Below, piece after piece: positions 1 through 6,257 of a stretch of DNA of 10,442 nt. The stretch is from Microcaldota archaeon. GTDB lineage: Archaea > Micrarchaeota > Micrarchaeia > Micrarchaeales > Micrarchaeaceae. Position numbers and translations under genes: made by a program. The stretch is from positions 29,833 to 40,274 of the forward strand of contig JAKBRD010000004.1 of NCBI GenBank assembly GCA_021834865.1, read 5' to 3'. How positions within the stretch are numbered: position 1 is the first letter of the stretch; each line of letters starts with the position of its first letter. Below the pieces are notes generated by a model that saw only the letters and a list, made by a program, of their open reading frames with translations, made no database searches and was not told where the DNA came from.

Positions 1-475
1 TGTGCACCGACATGTCGCTGTGAAAGCGCTCTATGCTTAGGTAATCTATCCCAACGGCTTTTATGTGCAATGAAACCAGGTATTCCGCACCGTCCATGGA
101 AAGGCTCGCGTAATCCTTTCTAAACTTCGAATATCCCATTTTCGAATTTTCCGATTTTAGGAGCACTATGTCATTGCGCCTTATCCTTTTGCCATGCAAT
201 GCGCTTTTCCCTATTGCCTTCCCGGAATCCGATACGTCAACAACGATCGCATCGCCTGAGAAATCTGACAAGCTCCTGCTTCCCAGCTTCCAGCCCCTTT
301 CCATTGCGTGGTATCCTGCATCTATGTGCGTGCCGGCATGGCTCTCCATGCAAATATATGACTGATTGGCCCCGTCCTTTTTTATCGATTTCGACCTTGA
401 TATTTTTATCCTGTTGTTGCCTGGATAGGTAAGCATGCCGTTTTGCAGCTCCATGCTTATGTCTATTATCTTCAT
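1..475 (-). CDS. Cyclase / kynurenine formamidase-like hydrolase (3' end cut by window edge)
   Basis: This is the N-terminal 158 codons of a cyclase-family (PF04199) metal-dependent amidohydrolase; the C-terminus lies beyond base 1. The translation begins MKIIDISMELQNGMLTYPGN. It carries the family metal-binding motif HAGTHIDAGYH at residues 46-56 (H46, H50, D52, H56), with Gly at position 54 where most members have Pro. Further on come NDIVLLKSEN and a GIDYLSIE segment, which match the conserved 'D-hVLL' and 'GhD-hSI' parts of the family. Members hydrolyse N-formylkynurenine, isatin or similar amides, and the substrate cannot be told from sequence. The start at 475 is fixed by an in-frame TAA three codons upstream. 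A TATA-like box (CTATTTTATTAG, about 496-507 on the minus strand) is centred 27 bases before it, so the mRNA is probably leaderless and independent of the exonuclease gene upstream. The family call is firm; 'kynurenine' is only the family name. Confidence 0.88.
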   Translation of the reverse strand, partial: MKIIDISMELQNGMLTYPGNNRIKISRSKSIKKDGANQSYICMESHAGTHIDAGYHAMERGWKLGSRSLSDFSGDAIVVDVSDSGKAIGKSALHGKRIRRNDIVLLKSENSKMGYSKFRKDYASLSMDGAEYLVSLHIKAVGIDYLSIERFHSDMSVH

Positions 476-535
476 CAGCCCTTATTCTCACTCAACTAAT
501 AAAATAGTTATCAGCCTTTTTGTTGCCCTGGTTGC

Positions 536-1216
536 TCAGAATCCCCTGGTTTTCTCCCTCCTGTGCTCTCTTGCTGCCCCGATTTCCACGGCATTGAGAG
601 TTATGCTTTCCTTAATTGCCGCTTTGACAGGATAGGCTTCGTATTCCTTGTAAAAGTGCTTGCCGAAAAGCATCAGCGAAGTTACCTCTGAAGCTAGCCG
701 AGCCCCGTTTATGCCTATGTGCGGATAGGGCTCCGGAGGTATCCCAAGCTTTATGGCAGTGTTGCTTAGCCCTGGCCTGGATTTGCCAGCTATCGCCTTT
801 GAGACGTTCTTAAGGTTCAGGTACCTTCCGGGAAGCCTCATCGGCTCGCCGTAATGCAAATATGCGGCATTCAGCATTTTCACGTCGTAGTCCCCCCATG
901 CGGCAATTATGCCAGTGCCGTGCACCGCGCAGAATTCCTCGAATTTCCTTATGAGCTCTATCGCGCTCTGCTTTCCGCTATCGAATATCTGCTCTTTCGT
1001 GAAGCCGTTTATCTTAAGCGCGTAGGCGTCATATGACCTACCGTCCATGACCCTGCACTCCTCGTAGAATTCATCTTTTGTGTTGAAGTCCACCGCGCCC
1101 AATGAAACTATTGACCCTGACTCGTATGGAGTACCCCCTGGAACGCTGCCGGAGCCTTCTATGTCGAATATTACCGCGTTCAGCTTTTCCAGGTCTTCCG
1201 GCTTTATCTGTATCAT
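536..1216 (-). CDS. DEDDh-family 3'-5' exonuclease-like protein, catalytic Asp missing
   Basis: A 226-residue protein with the layout of the ERI1/KapD branch of DnaQ-like (DEDDh) exonucleases. Exo I is VIFDIEGSG (D18, E20). An INGFTKEQI segment matches the family's 'I-x-G-I-T' loop. Exo II is AWGDYDVKML (D111). Exo III lies at HIGINGARLASEV, with H166 present. In active members the residue five after this His is Asp (H-x4-D); here it is G171, preceded by N170, so one of the two-metal ligands appears lost. Such proteins trim 3' ends of RNA or DNA when active. This one may be inactive, altered, or a nucleic-acid binder. The start at 1216 is supported by GAGGTG with GGTG ending 5 bases before ATG. 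The next gene downstream is the cyclase, 60 bases away with its own promoter. The basic tail (AREHRREKTRGF) could bind nucleic acid. Confidence 0.82.
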   Translation of the reverse strand: MIQIKPEDLEKLNAVIFDIEGSGSVPGGTPYESGSIVSLGAVDFNTKDEFYEECRVMDGRSYDAYALKINGFTKEQIFDSGKQSAIELIRKFEEFCAVHGTGIIAAWGDYDVKMLNAAYLHYGEPMRLPGRYLNLKNVSKAIAGKSRPGLSNTAIKLGIPPEPYPHIGINGARLASEVTSLMLFGKHFYKEYEAYPVKAAIKESITLNAVEIGAAREHRREKTRGF

Positions 1217-1284
1217 TTCAGCACCTCGCGAAACTACTAAAGTGGACTAAAAGCGCATTGCACACGCTGCTGAATCCAGTGCAA

Positions 1285-1320
1285 ACCTTTGAAATTCCGT
1301 TCATATGCTACCTTTGAAAT
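1285..1320. repeat. Two perfect 11-bp direct repeats upstream of the exonuclease gene
   Basis: ACCTTTGAAAT occurs at 1285-1295 and again at 1310-1320, 25 bases apart start to start. Both lie in the 111-base gap between the kinase stop and the exonuclease start, about 70-105 bases upstream of the exonuclease ATG on its coding strand. No clear TATA box is placed for the exonuclease gene. The repeats could be a regulator site, but no function is shown. Confidence 0.5.
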
Positions 1321-1327
1321 GCATTGG

Positions 1328-2032
1328 CTACTGCTTATCTGCGCTTTCGCTCCTGGCAAGCTCAGCCGCTTTGGCCCCCTGCAATTTTGACGCAGAATAC
1401 GCTTCTATTATTGCTGCAGTTACGCTTGCGGCTCCATCCTTTACGCTTGAATTATTTTTTATAACGCTCAGATTGTTGCGCGTATAGCCCCTGAACAGCT
1501 TCAAATGGCTAGAATCATCTTCCTCTATCATTTGCGCATGCACTCTGTCCCTTCCTTCCGACCTGTGCTTGAACCTCTCCCTTAAGGTTTCCAAATCCGC
1601 AGTAAGATATATGAACAAGTCCGGCCTCACGGTGCCAGCCCAAGCCTTTATCACTCCGGTGAGAAGACTGAATTTCTCGTGTTTCGGTTCTTTCCCGGAA
1701 ACGTTTCTCGCCGCATCCATCATGAAAGAGAATGAATATGGCGATTTTTGCATAAGAACAACTTCGTATTTCTTGCTGTTCTTCCATGCGCTCGCTTCCT
1801 GCGCGGCGTAGCTCAGGACGTGATAAGTGGCAGTATACAGAAATGAGCGGTACGATTCTATTTCGCCCAATGCAAATTTTTTCAGGAATCCTGAGAGGAA
1901 GCCCTTTTCCATTGCGTAGGATTTTGCATCTATCGCGCTTGTGCCCTTTTCCCTTAGCAGCTTCTCCACCTCCCCTGCAATCGTGGATTTGCCGGAACAG
2001 GGCTTGCCGTCTATGATTACCTTGAATGCCAT
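1328..2032 (-). CDS. Thymidylate kinase / deoxynucleoside kinase-like P-loop protein
   Basis: A 234-residue P-loop kinase. Walker A is IDGKPCSGKST at residues 7-17. A stretch matching the core and lid of thymidylate and deoxynucleoside kinases follows: RPDLFIYLTADLETLRERF at 136-154 and then RSEGRDR at 157-163 (R157, R161, D162, R163). In the family the strand after the substrate site usually carries D-R-Y/S; here that spot reads MQKSPYSFSFMMDA (about 94-107), with Gln-Lys replacing Asp-Arg, so the phosphoryl acceptor may differ. The Ala/Ser/Lys-rich tail after residue 205 is extra to the usual length of about 200. It probably phosphorylates a nucleotide or nucleoside, and the presence of a nucleotidase next door fits nucleotide salvage. 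The start has no ribosome binding site but a TATA box at the right distance for a leaderless mRNA. The fold is confident; the substrate is not. Confidence 0.78.
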   Translation of the reverse strand: MAFKVIIDGKPCSGKSTIAGEVEKLLREKGTSAIDAKSYAMEKGFLSGFLKKFALGEIESYRSFLYTATYHVLSYAAQEASAWKNSKKYEVVLMQKSPYSFSFMMDAARNVSGKEPKHEKFSLLTGVIKAWAGTVRPDLFIYLTADLETLRERFKHRSEGRDRVHAQMIEEDDSSHLKLFRGYTRNNLSVIKNNSSVKDGAASVTAAIIEAYSASKLQGAKAAELARSESADKQ

Positions 2033-2050
2033 AATTGTGCTTGCAATCGG

Positions 2051-2061
2051 AAATATTTATT
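2051..2061 (-). promoter_or_regulatory. TATA box of the kinase gene
   Basis: On the minus strand the sequence reads AATAAATATTT, centred about 24-25 bases before the kinase ATG at 2032, the position for a transcript that begins at or next to the start codon. It overlaps the stop codon of the upstream nucleotidase gene, so the two genes are probably transcribed separately although only 24 bases apart. Confidence 0.5.
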
Positions 2062-2659
2062 TCTTGTCATTGGAAAATGGCTTTGCCTCTTTTGAAGCGA
2101 AGAAATTGTTTATTTCCTCCCAGTTGCGCACCTTTATGATGCCCTTTGTCCTGTCTTTGTCAAAAAAATCCGCGTTCCAGCTTTTCCTGAGCAGCAGTGC
2201 AGTCCTTCCAGCCGCAGCCACGGATTCCGCAACTAGCGGGTAATCATCTATGTAAAAGCCTATTCCGTGCTTCTCGTGGAGCGATACCTTTTCGGCAGAG
2301 TGCGCGACGTGCATTATCCTGTCAAAGCTTATGCGCTTGCTTTCCAGCCACGGAATGAACGAAGATTCTTCCCCTATGGTTGCGGTTACTATGTATATCT
2401 TGTGCTTTTCCCTCAGTCTGTTTACTATTTGCGGTATTGAAGGGTCTACGAGCTTTATCTTTTTTGGATTTTCCCATGTGCGCCTGAATATTTCTATTGC
2501 GTGTGCCTCGGCTATGCCAAAGCTTTTCTCGATGCTGAAATATTTCCATTTCTCGTATGACGCATCCGGCGCAAATTCCCTGCGTATTATGTCTAGCGCC
2601 ACTTCGGAAGAATTTGCTATAGTATCGTCAAGGTCTATGGCTATCGCGTCACTTTCCAC
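2057..2659 (-). CDS. HAD-superfamily 5'(3')-deoxyribonucleotidase-like phosphatase
   Basis: About 200 residues with the HAD motifs of the NT5C / C-type nucleotidase family. Motif I is AIAIDLDDTIANS (D9 nucleophile, D11). Motif II is IYIVTAT (T92). The motif III lysine is near K124 (AEKVSLHEKHG). Motif IV is FYIDDYP (D138, D139). This family dephosphorylates deoxynucleoside monophosphates, but archaeal members are poorly assigned and other phosphomonoesters are possible. The start is taken at a GTG (2659), because a TATA box is centred 26 bases before it and the protein then begins right at the beta strand leading to motif I. An ATG at 2704 in the same frame would add 15 hydrophobic residues, but it lies upstream of the likely transcription start. 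The neighbouring P-loop kinase catalyses the opposite type of reaction, which suggests nucleotide-pool control. Confidence 0.82.
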   Translation of the reverse strand: MESDAIAIDLDDTIANSSEVALDIIRREFAPDASYEKWKYFSIEKSFGIAEAHAIEIFRRTWENPKKIKLVDPSIPQIVNRLREKHKIYIVTATIGEESSFIPWLESKRISFDRIMHVAHSAEKVSLHEKHGIGFYIDDYPLVAESVAAAGRTALLLRKSWNADFFDKDRTKGIIKVRNWEEINNFFASKEAKPFSNDKK

Positions 2660-2680
2660 AATCAGTATTTGCCACAAAAA

Positions 2681-2688
2681 GATATTTA
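2681..2688 (-). promoter_or_regulatory. TATA box deciding the GTG start of the nucleotidase gene
   Basis: TAAATATC on the minus strand spans -29 to -22 relative to the GTG at 2659. This is the spacing expected for a leaderless archaeal transcript and argues against the ATG at 2704, which is upstream of the box. Confidence 0.5.
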
Positions 2689-2832
2689 GATTGAAATTTT
2701 GCATAACAGACTTGTGCTTCTTGGTGTTGGGCTTGGTAAAGCCTTTTCAGAAAGCATCATTGAGGCTTATGGCTAGAGAAGTGCCAAACTTCAAATATAA
2801 ATATTAGGAACGCGGCAAATGTTATCATTGCA

Positions 2833-3363
2833 ATGATTTTTATGCAGAAGCAGCAGGCCGGAATTGAAGGGCAAAAGGATGCAGACAAACACAAATGGAG
2901 CTTATTTGGAATGCTCAGGAAAATTGATGATGGCCAGATAAAGACAGACTTGCATTACAACGAACTCGTAAAGCTGCAGCGCGAGAGCATCAATGCCATA
3001 GGCACTGGCAGATATGAAGAAACCAAAAAGGCGCTGATGGCAAAGGAGGCGCAGTTCTACAACGACCTTGCCGACCAGCACAAAAGATTCGCCGGCAACG
3101 CAAGAGTTTTCTCTTACATAAACGGCGCCATTACAGGTATTGATGCAGGGGTTGCGACATTTTACGTTGCCTCTGGAAGCAGTCTAATCGTTGCCGCTGC
3201 TGCTGGGGCAGTTTCAGTTTTTACAGCCTCGCTCGCAGTTATTTCCGTCCGTTCTAAAAGGAAGAACGAGAAGCTTGCAGCCGAAAGAAGGGAAAGAGCA
3301 AAGAGCCTGGAAGAGGGAAACGCTTATGGCTCTGAAGCTACGCCCGAAGGTAGCATCTATTGA
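2833..3363 (+). CDS. Unrecognised protein with two C-terminal membrane helices
   Basis: A 176-residue protein that I do not recognise. Residues 1-90 are hydrophilic and probably helical, with many charged residues (for example NELVKLQRESINAIGTGRYE). Two hydrophobic segments follow at about 94-113 (FSYINGAITGIDAGVATFYV) and 115-139 (the Ala/Ser/Val-rich AAAAGAVSVFTASLAVISV region), separated by a short GSS turn. The tail is very basic (RSKRKNEKLAAERRERAK) and ends polar. By the positive-inside rule both ends are likely cytoplasmic, with a hairpin in the membrane. A strong TATA-like stretch (AAATATAAATATTA, 2793-2806) would start transcription near 2826, leaving a leader of only a few bases. 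ATG at 2842 is an alternative start. The gene is divergent from the nucleotidase and convergent with the next gene. Confidence 0.7.
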   Translation: MIFMQKQQAGIEGQKDADKHKWSLFGMLRKIDDGQIKTDLHYNELVKLQRESINAIGTGRYEETKKALMAKEAQFYNDLADQHKRFAGNARVFSYINGAITGIDAGVATFYVASGSSLIVAAAAGAVSVFTASLAVISVRSKRKNEKLAAERRERAKSLEEGNAYGSEATPEGSIY

Positions 3364-3394
3364 CATTTATGCAACGTGCATGAGTTAACGCAGG

Positions 3395-3694
3395 TTATCT
3401 CGTGCTTTCAAACATTTCCATTGCTGAGCTCGCGTCGCTTACAGGCTTTGACAATATCGCCTTGCTTTGGACGAATGAGCCATTTTCGGTCCTGATGAAA
3501 GCTGAAATCACAGCAAACTCTTCTTCGCCCCTGGAATCCAGATTAGATACCCTGCACAGGCGCTTGCATTCGCCGTAGTCCGAATTCTCCTTCAGCGTTC
3601 CCATTATGCGGTATTTTTTGCCATCTAGGGCGAATAGATTCGCATCGCCCGAAGGCGAAGTTATGCTTACCCACTTCATTTCTTTTTTGGCCAT
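3395..3694 (-). CDS. Unrecognised 99-residue soluble protein
   Basis: A small hypothetical protein beginning MAKKEMKWVSITSPSGDANL. It has no membrane segment or signal peptide. Alternating hydrophobic residues (KKYRIMGTL, EEEFAVISAFIRTENGSFVQ) suggest a small beta-rich domain. Two Cys lie close together at C43 and C47 (GECKRLCRVS), which could bind metal or form a disulfide, but there is no second pair. An in-frame ATG at 3742 would add 16 residues. I prefer 3694, because GGTGG precedes it with GGTG ending 5 bases before ATG, the same spacing as in the exonuclease, hddA and epimerase genes here. It converges with the membrane protein gene, 31 bases apart. Confidence 0.62.
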   Translation of the reverse strand: MAKKEMKWVSITSPSGDANLFALDGKKYRIMGTLKENSDYGECKRLCRVSNLDSRGEEEFAVISAFIRTENGSFVQSKAILSKPVSDASSAMEMFESTR

Positions 3695-3875
3695 CTTTCC
3701 ACCTTTTTGTTTGCAATGGAGAGAGGCCGAATGCCCTTCCATAGTTGGCTGGCAAACGTTTTAGCCTTTTCGCTTTTGCTGCTGCTCAGCCTGTTTTGTG
3801 ATCCTGGCCTTTTGCAACAGCATAAAGAATTTATATTGCATTTCACGACTTATCTGCGTATTCTGACTTGGTTGC

Positions 3876-4751
3876 ATGAGGAGCGCGTTTACGTTGATGA
3901 TGGCCAGTGTAATGCTTTATGCAGTAAATGGCACAATAGATTACGTAGTAGTTAGAAGCCTGCCCCTCAGTTATGCAATAATCTCCATAGGGTTCGGAAT
4001 ACTGATAGGCTTCATTGCCACGAAGTTCGTTTTCAGGCTTAGAGTCAAAGCAGAGACCAAAGGGCAATACGCATTCGGCATCATAACGGCATTTATGATT
4101 ACTGCATACACGTTGCCGCTCCTTATAGCTTACAAGAGCTACACGCTGGCCAGCATATACCCCCTAATCGGGCTGTCGGCACTCGTGTTTTTTGCCATAG
4201 ATGCAATTAAGTACAGAAGATCCCTGAAGCTCGGGCAAACTGCAATGCTGCTCATGGGCGTGCTGCTAATAATTATTGGAATATTCTATGCCGAAAGCAA
4301 CGGATACAGGTTCCAGCTCAGCACGCTGCCATTCATATTCCTTATAACCGTATTTGCAGGGATAGGGTATTACATGGAATTTTACAGGATAAAGAAGTAC
4401 AGTATAGGCACGAAGATGCTTTTCCAGCCAATATTCCTGATTGCCACGGGCTTGTTCTTTGCCTGGCCAGTTTATGCCCTGAACATTTATTTTGCTTTGG
4501 GAATTTTTGGAGGGTTTGCTTTTGCCTTCGCTTCTGTCATGGAGCTGCGTGCTATGAAAATGACAAAAGCTAGGGGCAAGGCCAATATGCTGATTAAGAG
4601 GAACTTCATAAACGATTTCGAGTATTCGGATACGCTCCTGGTGCTTCTCGGCAGCGTAATAATAGGCAGCTTCTACCCTGTGGAGATTTTCGGAGGCATC
4701 CTCATAGTGGCTGGCATAATCGTGATAAGCTGGCTTTCCAATTCGGCATAG
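3876..4751 (+). CDS. EamA/DMT-superfamily-like membrane transporter
   Basis: An integral membrane protein of 291 residues with ten predicted helices at about 3-26, 31-53, 65-86, 91-111, 118-138, 150-169, 182-201, 204-224, 247-266 and 270-288. This matches the 5+5 helix repeat of the drug/metabolite transporter superfamily. The ends of the two halves look alike (LLMGVLLIIIGIFYA at 126-140 and EIFGGILIVAGIIVISW at 270-286), like the closing helix of an EamA domain. A long basic loop (about 225-245) joins helices 8 and 9. The substrate is unknown; members export small metabolites or sugar phosphates. A TATA-like TTTATATT at 3830-3837 would give a leader of about 16 bases. No clear ribosome binding site precedes 3876, and ATG at 3897 is a possible alternative start. 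Superfamily assignment rests on topology and these motifs only. Confidence 0.7.
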   Translation: MRSAFTLMMASVMLYAVNGTIDYVVVRSLPLSYAIISIGFGILIGFIATKFVFRLRVKAETKGQYAFGIITAFMITAYTLPLLIAYKSYTLASIYPLIGLSALVFFAIDAIKYRRSLKLGQTAMLLMGVLLIIIGIFYAESNGYRFQLSTLPFIFLITVFAGIGYYMEFYRIKKYSIGTKMLFQPIFLIATGLFFAWPVYALNIYFALGIFGGFAFAFASVMELRAMKMTKARGKANMLIKRNFINDFEYSDTLLVLLGSVIIGSFYPVEIFGGILIVAGIIVISWLSNSA

Positions 4752-4769
4752 GCATTACCGGTATGCACG

Positions 4770-4848
4770 GCTGCTTGCACAAGCGCAGCTTCCGGCAGAG
4801 ATTCGCCCATATATTTTTCGCCCATTTTACTGGATTTTTCTGATTAAG
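4770..4848 (+). terminator. Possible terminator region after the transporter gene
   Basis: A hairpin can form at 4770-4789 (GCTG-CTT pairing with AAG-CAGC around a 4-base loop, with a 2-base bulge). T-rich tracts follow at 4813-4818 and 4834-4839. TTCGCCCAT occurs twice here, at 4802-4810 and 4817-4825. Archaeal termination depends mainly on T-tracts, so this is plausible but weak. Confidence 0.3.
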
Positions 4849-4900
4849 AAATTCGTATTTATACAAAACTCCTGCCCATTTTTCATATGCATTTCTACAC

Positions 4901-4916
4901 AAAAATAATAATAAGT
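4901..4916 (+). promoter_or_regulatory. TATA-like element of the nucleoside phosphorylase gene
   Basis: AAAAATAATAATAAGT lies with its centre about 27 bases before the ATG at 4937, consistent with a leaderless transcript. No ribosome binding site is visible before that ATG. Confidence 0.4.
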
Positions 4917-4936
4917 CTTATTGCAATGCTTAAAGC

Positions 4937-5701
4937 ATGGAAGGGCAAAATTTTCCGAAGACTGCAGGAAAGCATAGGTTTAGACCGTTGTACAGCCCTA
5001 ATCAATTGTTCAACAGCATGAAGAAGGCCGTGAAAGGCAAGGGATACAAAAAGGCAGTAATGATATACTCAAACGCTATGCTGGAAAGCTTCAGAAAAGC
5101 TTATAGGCTTGAAGAGGCAAAGGCCCTGAAATCAATAGTCAATCCTTTGGGCATATACGAGTTTGGAAAAGGAAGGCTGCTAGTTTACATAGGCATAGGG
5201 GCCCCAATGACGGCAGTTGCTGCGGAGGAGCTCATAGTAGCTGGTGTAAAAGAGTTTGTCATAATGGGCACCGCTGGAACACTGGATACTTGTATGAAAA
5301 TAGGTGACCTTATTCTTTGCGCCAAGGCACTACGGGACGAGGGCGTTTCCCACCACTACCTTAAAAGCTCCATGTACGTTGAGCCAGACATGGAGCTAAC
5401 CTCAAGGATAAAAGGAATAATGGAGAATAAGGGCATTGACTTTCACAGCGGTCCGACATGGACCATAGACGCGCCTTACATGGAGACCGTGGAAGAGGTA
5501 AAGCGCTATTCCAGAGAAGGCATAACTACTGTAGAGATGGAAGCTGCTGCATTGTTTGCCGTTGCAAAGAAGAGAAAGGTAAAGGCAGCGGCACTTTTTG
5601 TGGTTTCGGACATTTTGAACGTTGAAGGCTGGTCCGGATTTGTCAAGGCAGAATACCGAAGCACATATCCGAAAATGGCAAGGCTTGCTGGGCTGTTCTG
5701 A
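4937..5701 (+). CDS. Nucleoside phosphorylase (PNP/UDP family 1)
   Basis: A 254-residue member of the purine/uridine phosphorylase family (PNP_UDP_1), which splits nucleosides with phosphate into a free base and (deoxy)ribose-1-phosphate. Visible signatures are the glycine-rich IGIGAPMTAVAAEELI at 85-100, the phosphate-site FVIMGTAGTLD at 107-117, the base-site loop ALRDEGVSHHY at 131-141, and the ribose-binding TVEMEAAALFAVA at 198-210 (E200, M201, E202). VVSDILN at 222-228 carries the catalytic-loop Asp D225. The EGVSHHY loop resembles uridine phosphorylases more than MTA phosphorylases, but the base preference cannot be fixed from sequence. The length is normal. It ends 6 bases before the convergent permease remnant. 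With the kinase and nucleotidase at the left of the window it would support nucleoside salvage. Confidence 0.9.
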   Translation: MEGQNFPKTAGKHRFRPLYSPNQLFNSMKKAVKGKGYKKAVMIYSNAMLESFRKAYRLEEAKALKSIVNPLGIYEFGKGRLLVYIGIGAPMTAVAAEELIVAGVKEFVIMGTAGTLDTCMKIGDLILCAKALRDEGVSHHYLKSSMYVEPDMELTSRIKGIMENKGIDFHSGPTWTIDAPYMETVEEVKRYSREGITTVEMEAAALFAVAKKRKVKAAALFVVSDILNVEGWSGFVKAEYRSTYPKMARLAGLF

Positions 5702-5707
5702 CTGCTT

Positions 5708-6061
5708 TTATGCCACTGCTTTTGCCTTTGAGAACGAGTATGCGCCCAAAGCCAGCATAACTAGCGCTATTGCGCCCAGCACCAATGCATCCATCAATAC
5801 AGGGAACACGGAAACTCCTAGAAGCGCGCCACGCATCCCGTCAACTCCGTACGTAAGAGGATTGACGTATGTTACATATCTTATGAATCCAGGAAGCGCG
5901 CTGACAGGATATATAGCTCCAGACAAGAAGAATATAGGGAATACGAGCAGGTTTAGTATTAGGCCGAAGCCCTGCATGTCTGTCATTACTGAAGCCAGTA
6001 TAAGCCCTATTGATATGAATACAAGGCCTATGAGGAGCATGAACCCGAAAGCCACGAACAA
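5708..6061 (-). pseudogene. C-terminal remnant of an ABC-2 type transporter permease
   Basis: The reading frame encodes only the last part of an ABC-2 (DrrB-like) permease. It has three hydrophobic segments (about 2-22, 33-53 and 88-110) and the family hallmark between them: PIFFLSGAIYPVSALPGF (42-59) followed by NPLTYGVDGMRG (67-78). Complete permeases have about six helices and about 250 residues, so roughly the N-terminal half is missing. The frame runs upstream to an in-frame TAA near 6086, and only a TTG at 6061 could serve as start, without a convincing ribosome binding site or TATA box at the right distance. No remainder of the gene appears in other frames up to the AbiE-like module, and no partner ATPase gene is in the window. 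Homology to the family stops at the edge of the AT-rich island, so the truncation probably came with that insertion or a deletion. Confidence 0.72.
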
Positions 6062-6172
6062 GCCGGCTTTGTTTTTACGTGTTCGGCTTTATCCTGTTAC
6101 CTGGTTGTGCTATGGGCTTATCCTACATGTTTATTTTATTATCTAATATATGCCTATTTAGGTATATTAAAT

Positions 6173-6188
6173 GGAGAAATATAAAAAG
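6173..6188 (+). promoter_or_regulatory. Strong BRE + TATA element with no ORF behind it
   Basis: GGAGAAATATAAAAAG combines a purine-rich BRE-like part with TATAAAAA (6180-6187), the best match to an archaeal promoter in the window. Transcription would start near 6208-6211. No start codon with a useful reading frame follows, so a non-coding transcript, or a long leader for the antitoxin gene, is expected. Confidence 0.5.
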
Positions 6189-6200
6189 ATCCTTTTCTGC

Positions 6201-6246
6201 CAAAAGGCATACAGGCCAGGGCTTAGGGACCGGCACGCTCTTTGAT
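6201..6246 (+). repeat. Left copy of an imperfect direct repeat flanking the AbiE-like module
   Basis: It shares CAAAAG, a perfect 11-base CATACAGGCCA (6208-6218), GGCTT, GG-C-GGC and TCTTT-AT, in the same order and spacing within a few bases, with the copy at 7786-7834. GC is much higher than the surrounding AT-rich DNA. The copies are in direct orientation, about 1.59 kb apart, and enclose the operator, both genes and the likely terminator. Confidence 0.55.
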
Positions 6247-6257
6247 CAGTGCTTTTT
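6208..6257 (+). ncRNA. Candidate small RNA of about 50 nt overlapping the left repeat
   Basis: This stretch begins about 25 bases after the BRE/TATA element at 6173-6188. It is GC-rich against an AT-rich background and ends with a short hairpin (GCAC at 6233-6236 pairing with GTGC at 6249-6252) followed directly by TTTTT (6253-6257). It matches no RNA family I know. The stem is short and the right-hand copy of the repeat does not preserve it, so this remains a candidate only. Confidence 0.25.

Noticed and set aside
2660..2704. Fifteen extra N-terminal residues on the nucleotidase from an ATG start
   Set aside because: They are encoded upstream of and across the TATA box and do not belong to the HAD fold. 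GTG 2659 is the better start.
4887..5021. A 44-codon frame starting MHFYTKIIISLIAML, with a TATA-like TTTATACA centred about 27 bases upstream, overlapping the phosphorylase start
   Set aside because: The promoter distance is right for a leaderless small protein, but the frame mostly overlaps the phosphorylase coding region in another frame and shows no known similarity. Not strong enough to call.
6089..6124. Two more TTATCCT motifs as part of the operator array
   Set aside because: They are 29 bp apart, not in phase with the 32-bp array, and more than 130 bases from it. They may be chance in AT-rich DNA.
5622..6146. A long open frame on the plus strand (174 codons) opposite the permease remnant
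   Set aside because: The minus-strand frame carries clear ABC-2 permease motifs. The plus-strand frame lacks domain signals and starts inside the phosphorylase gene.
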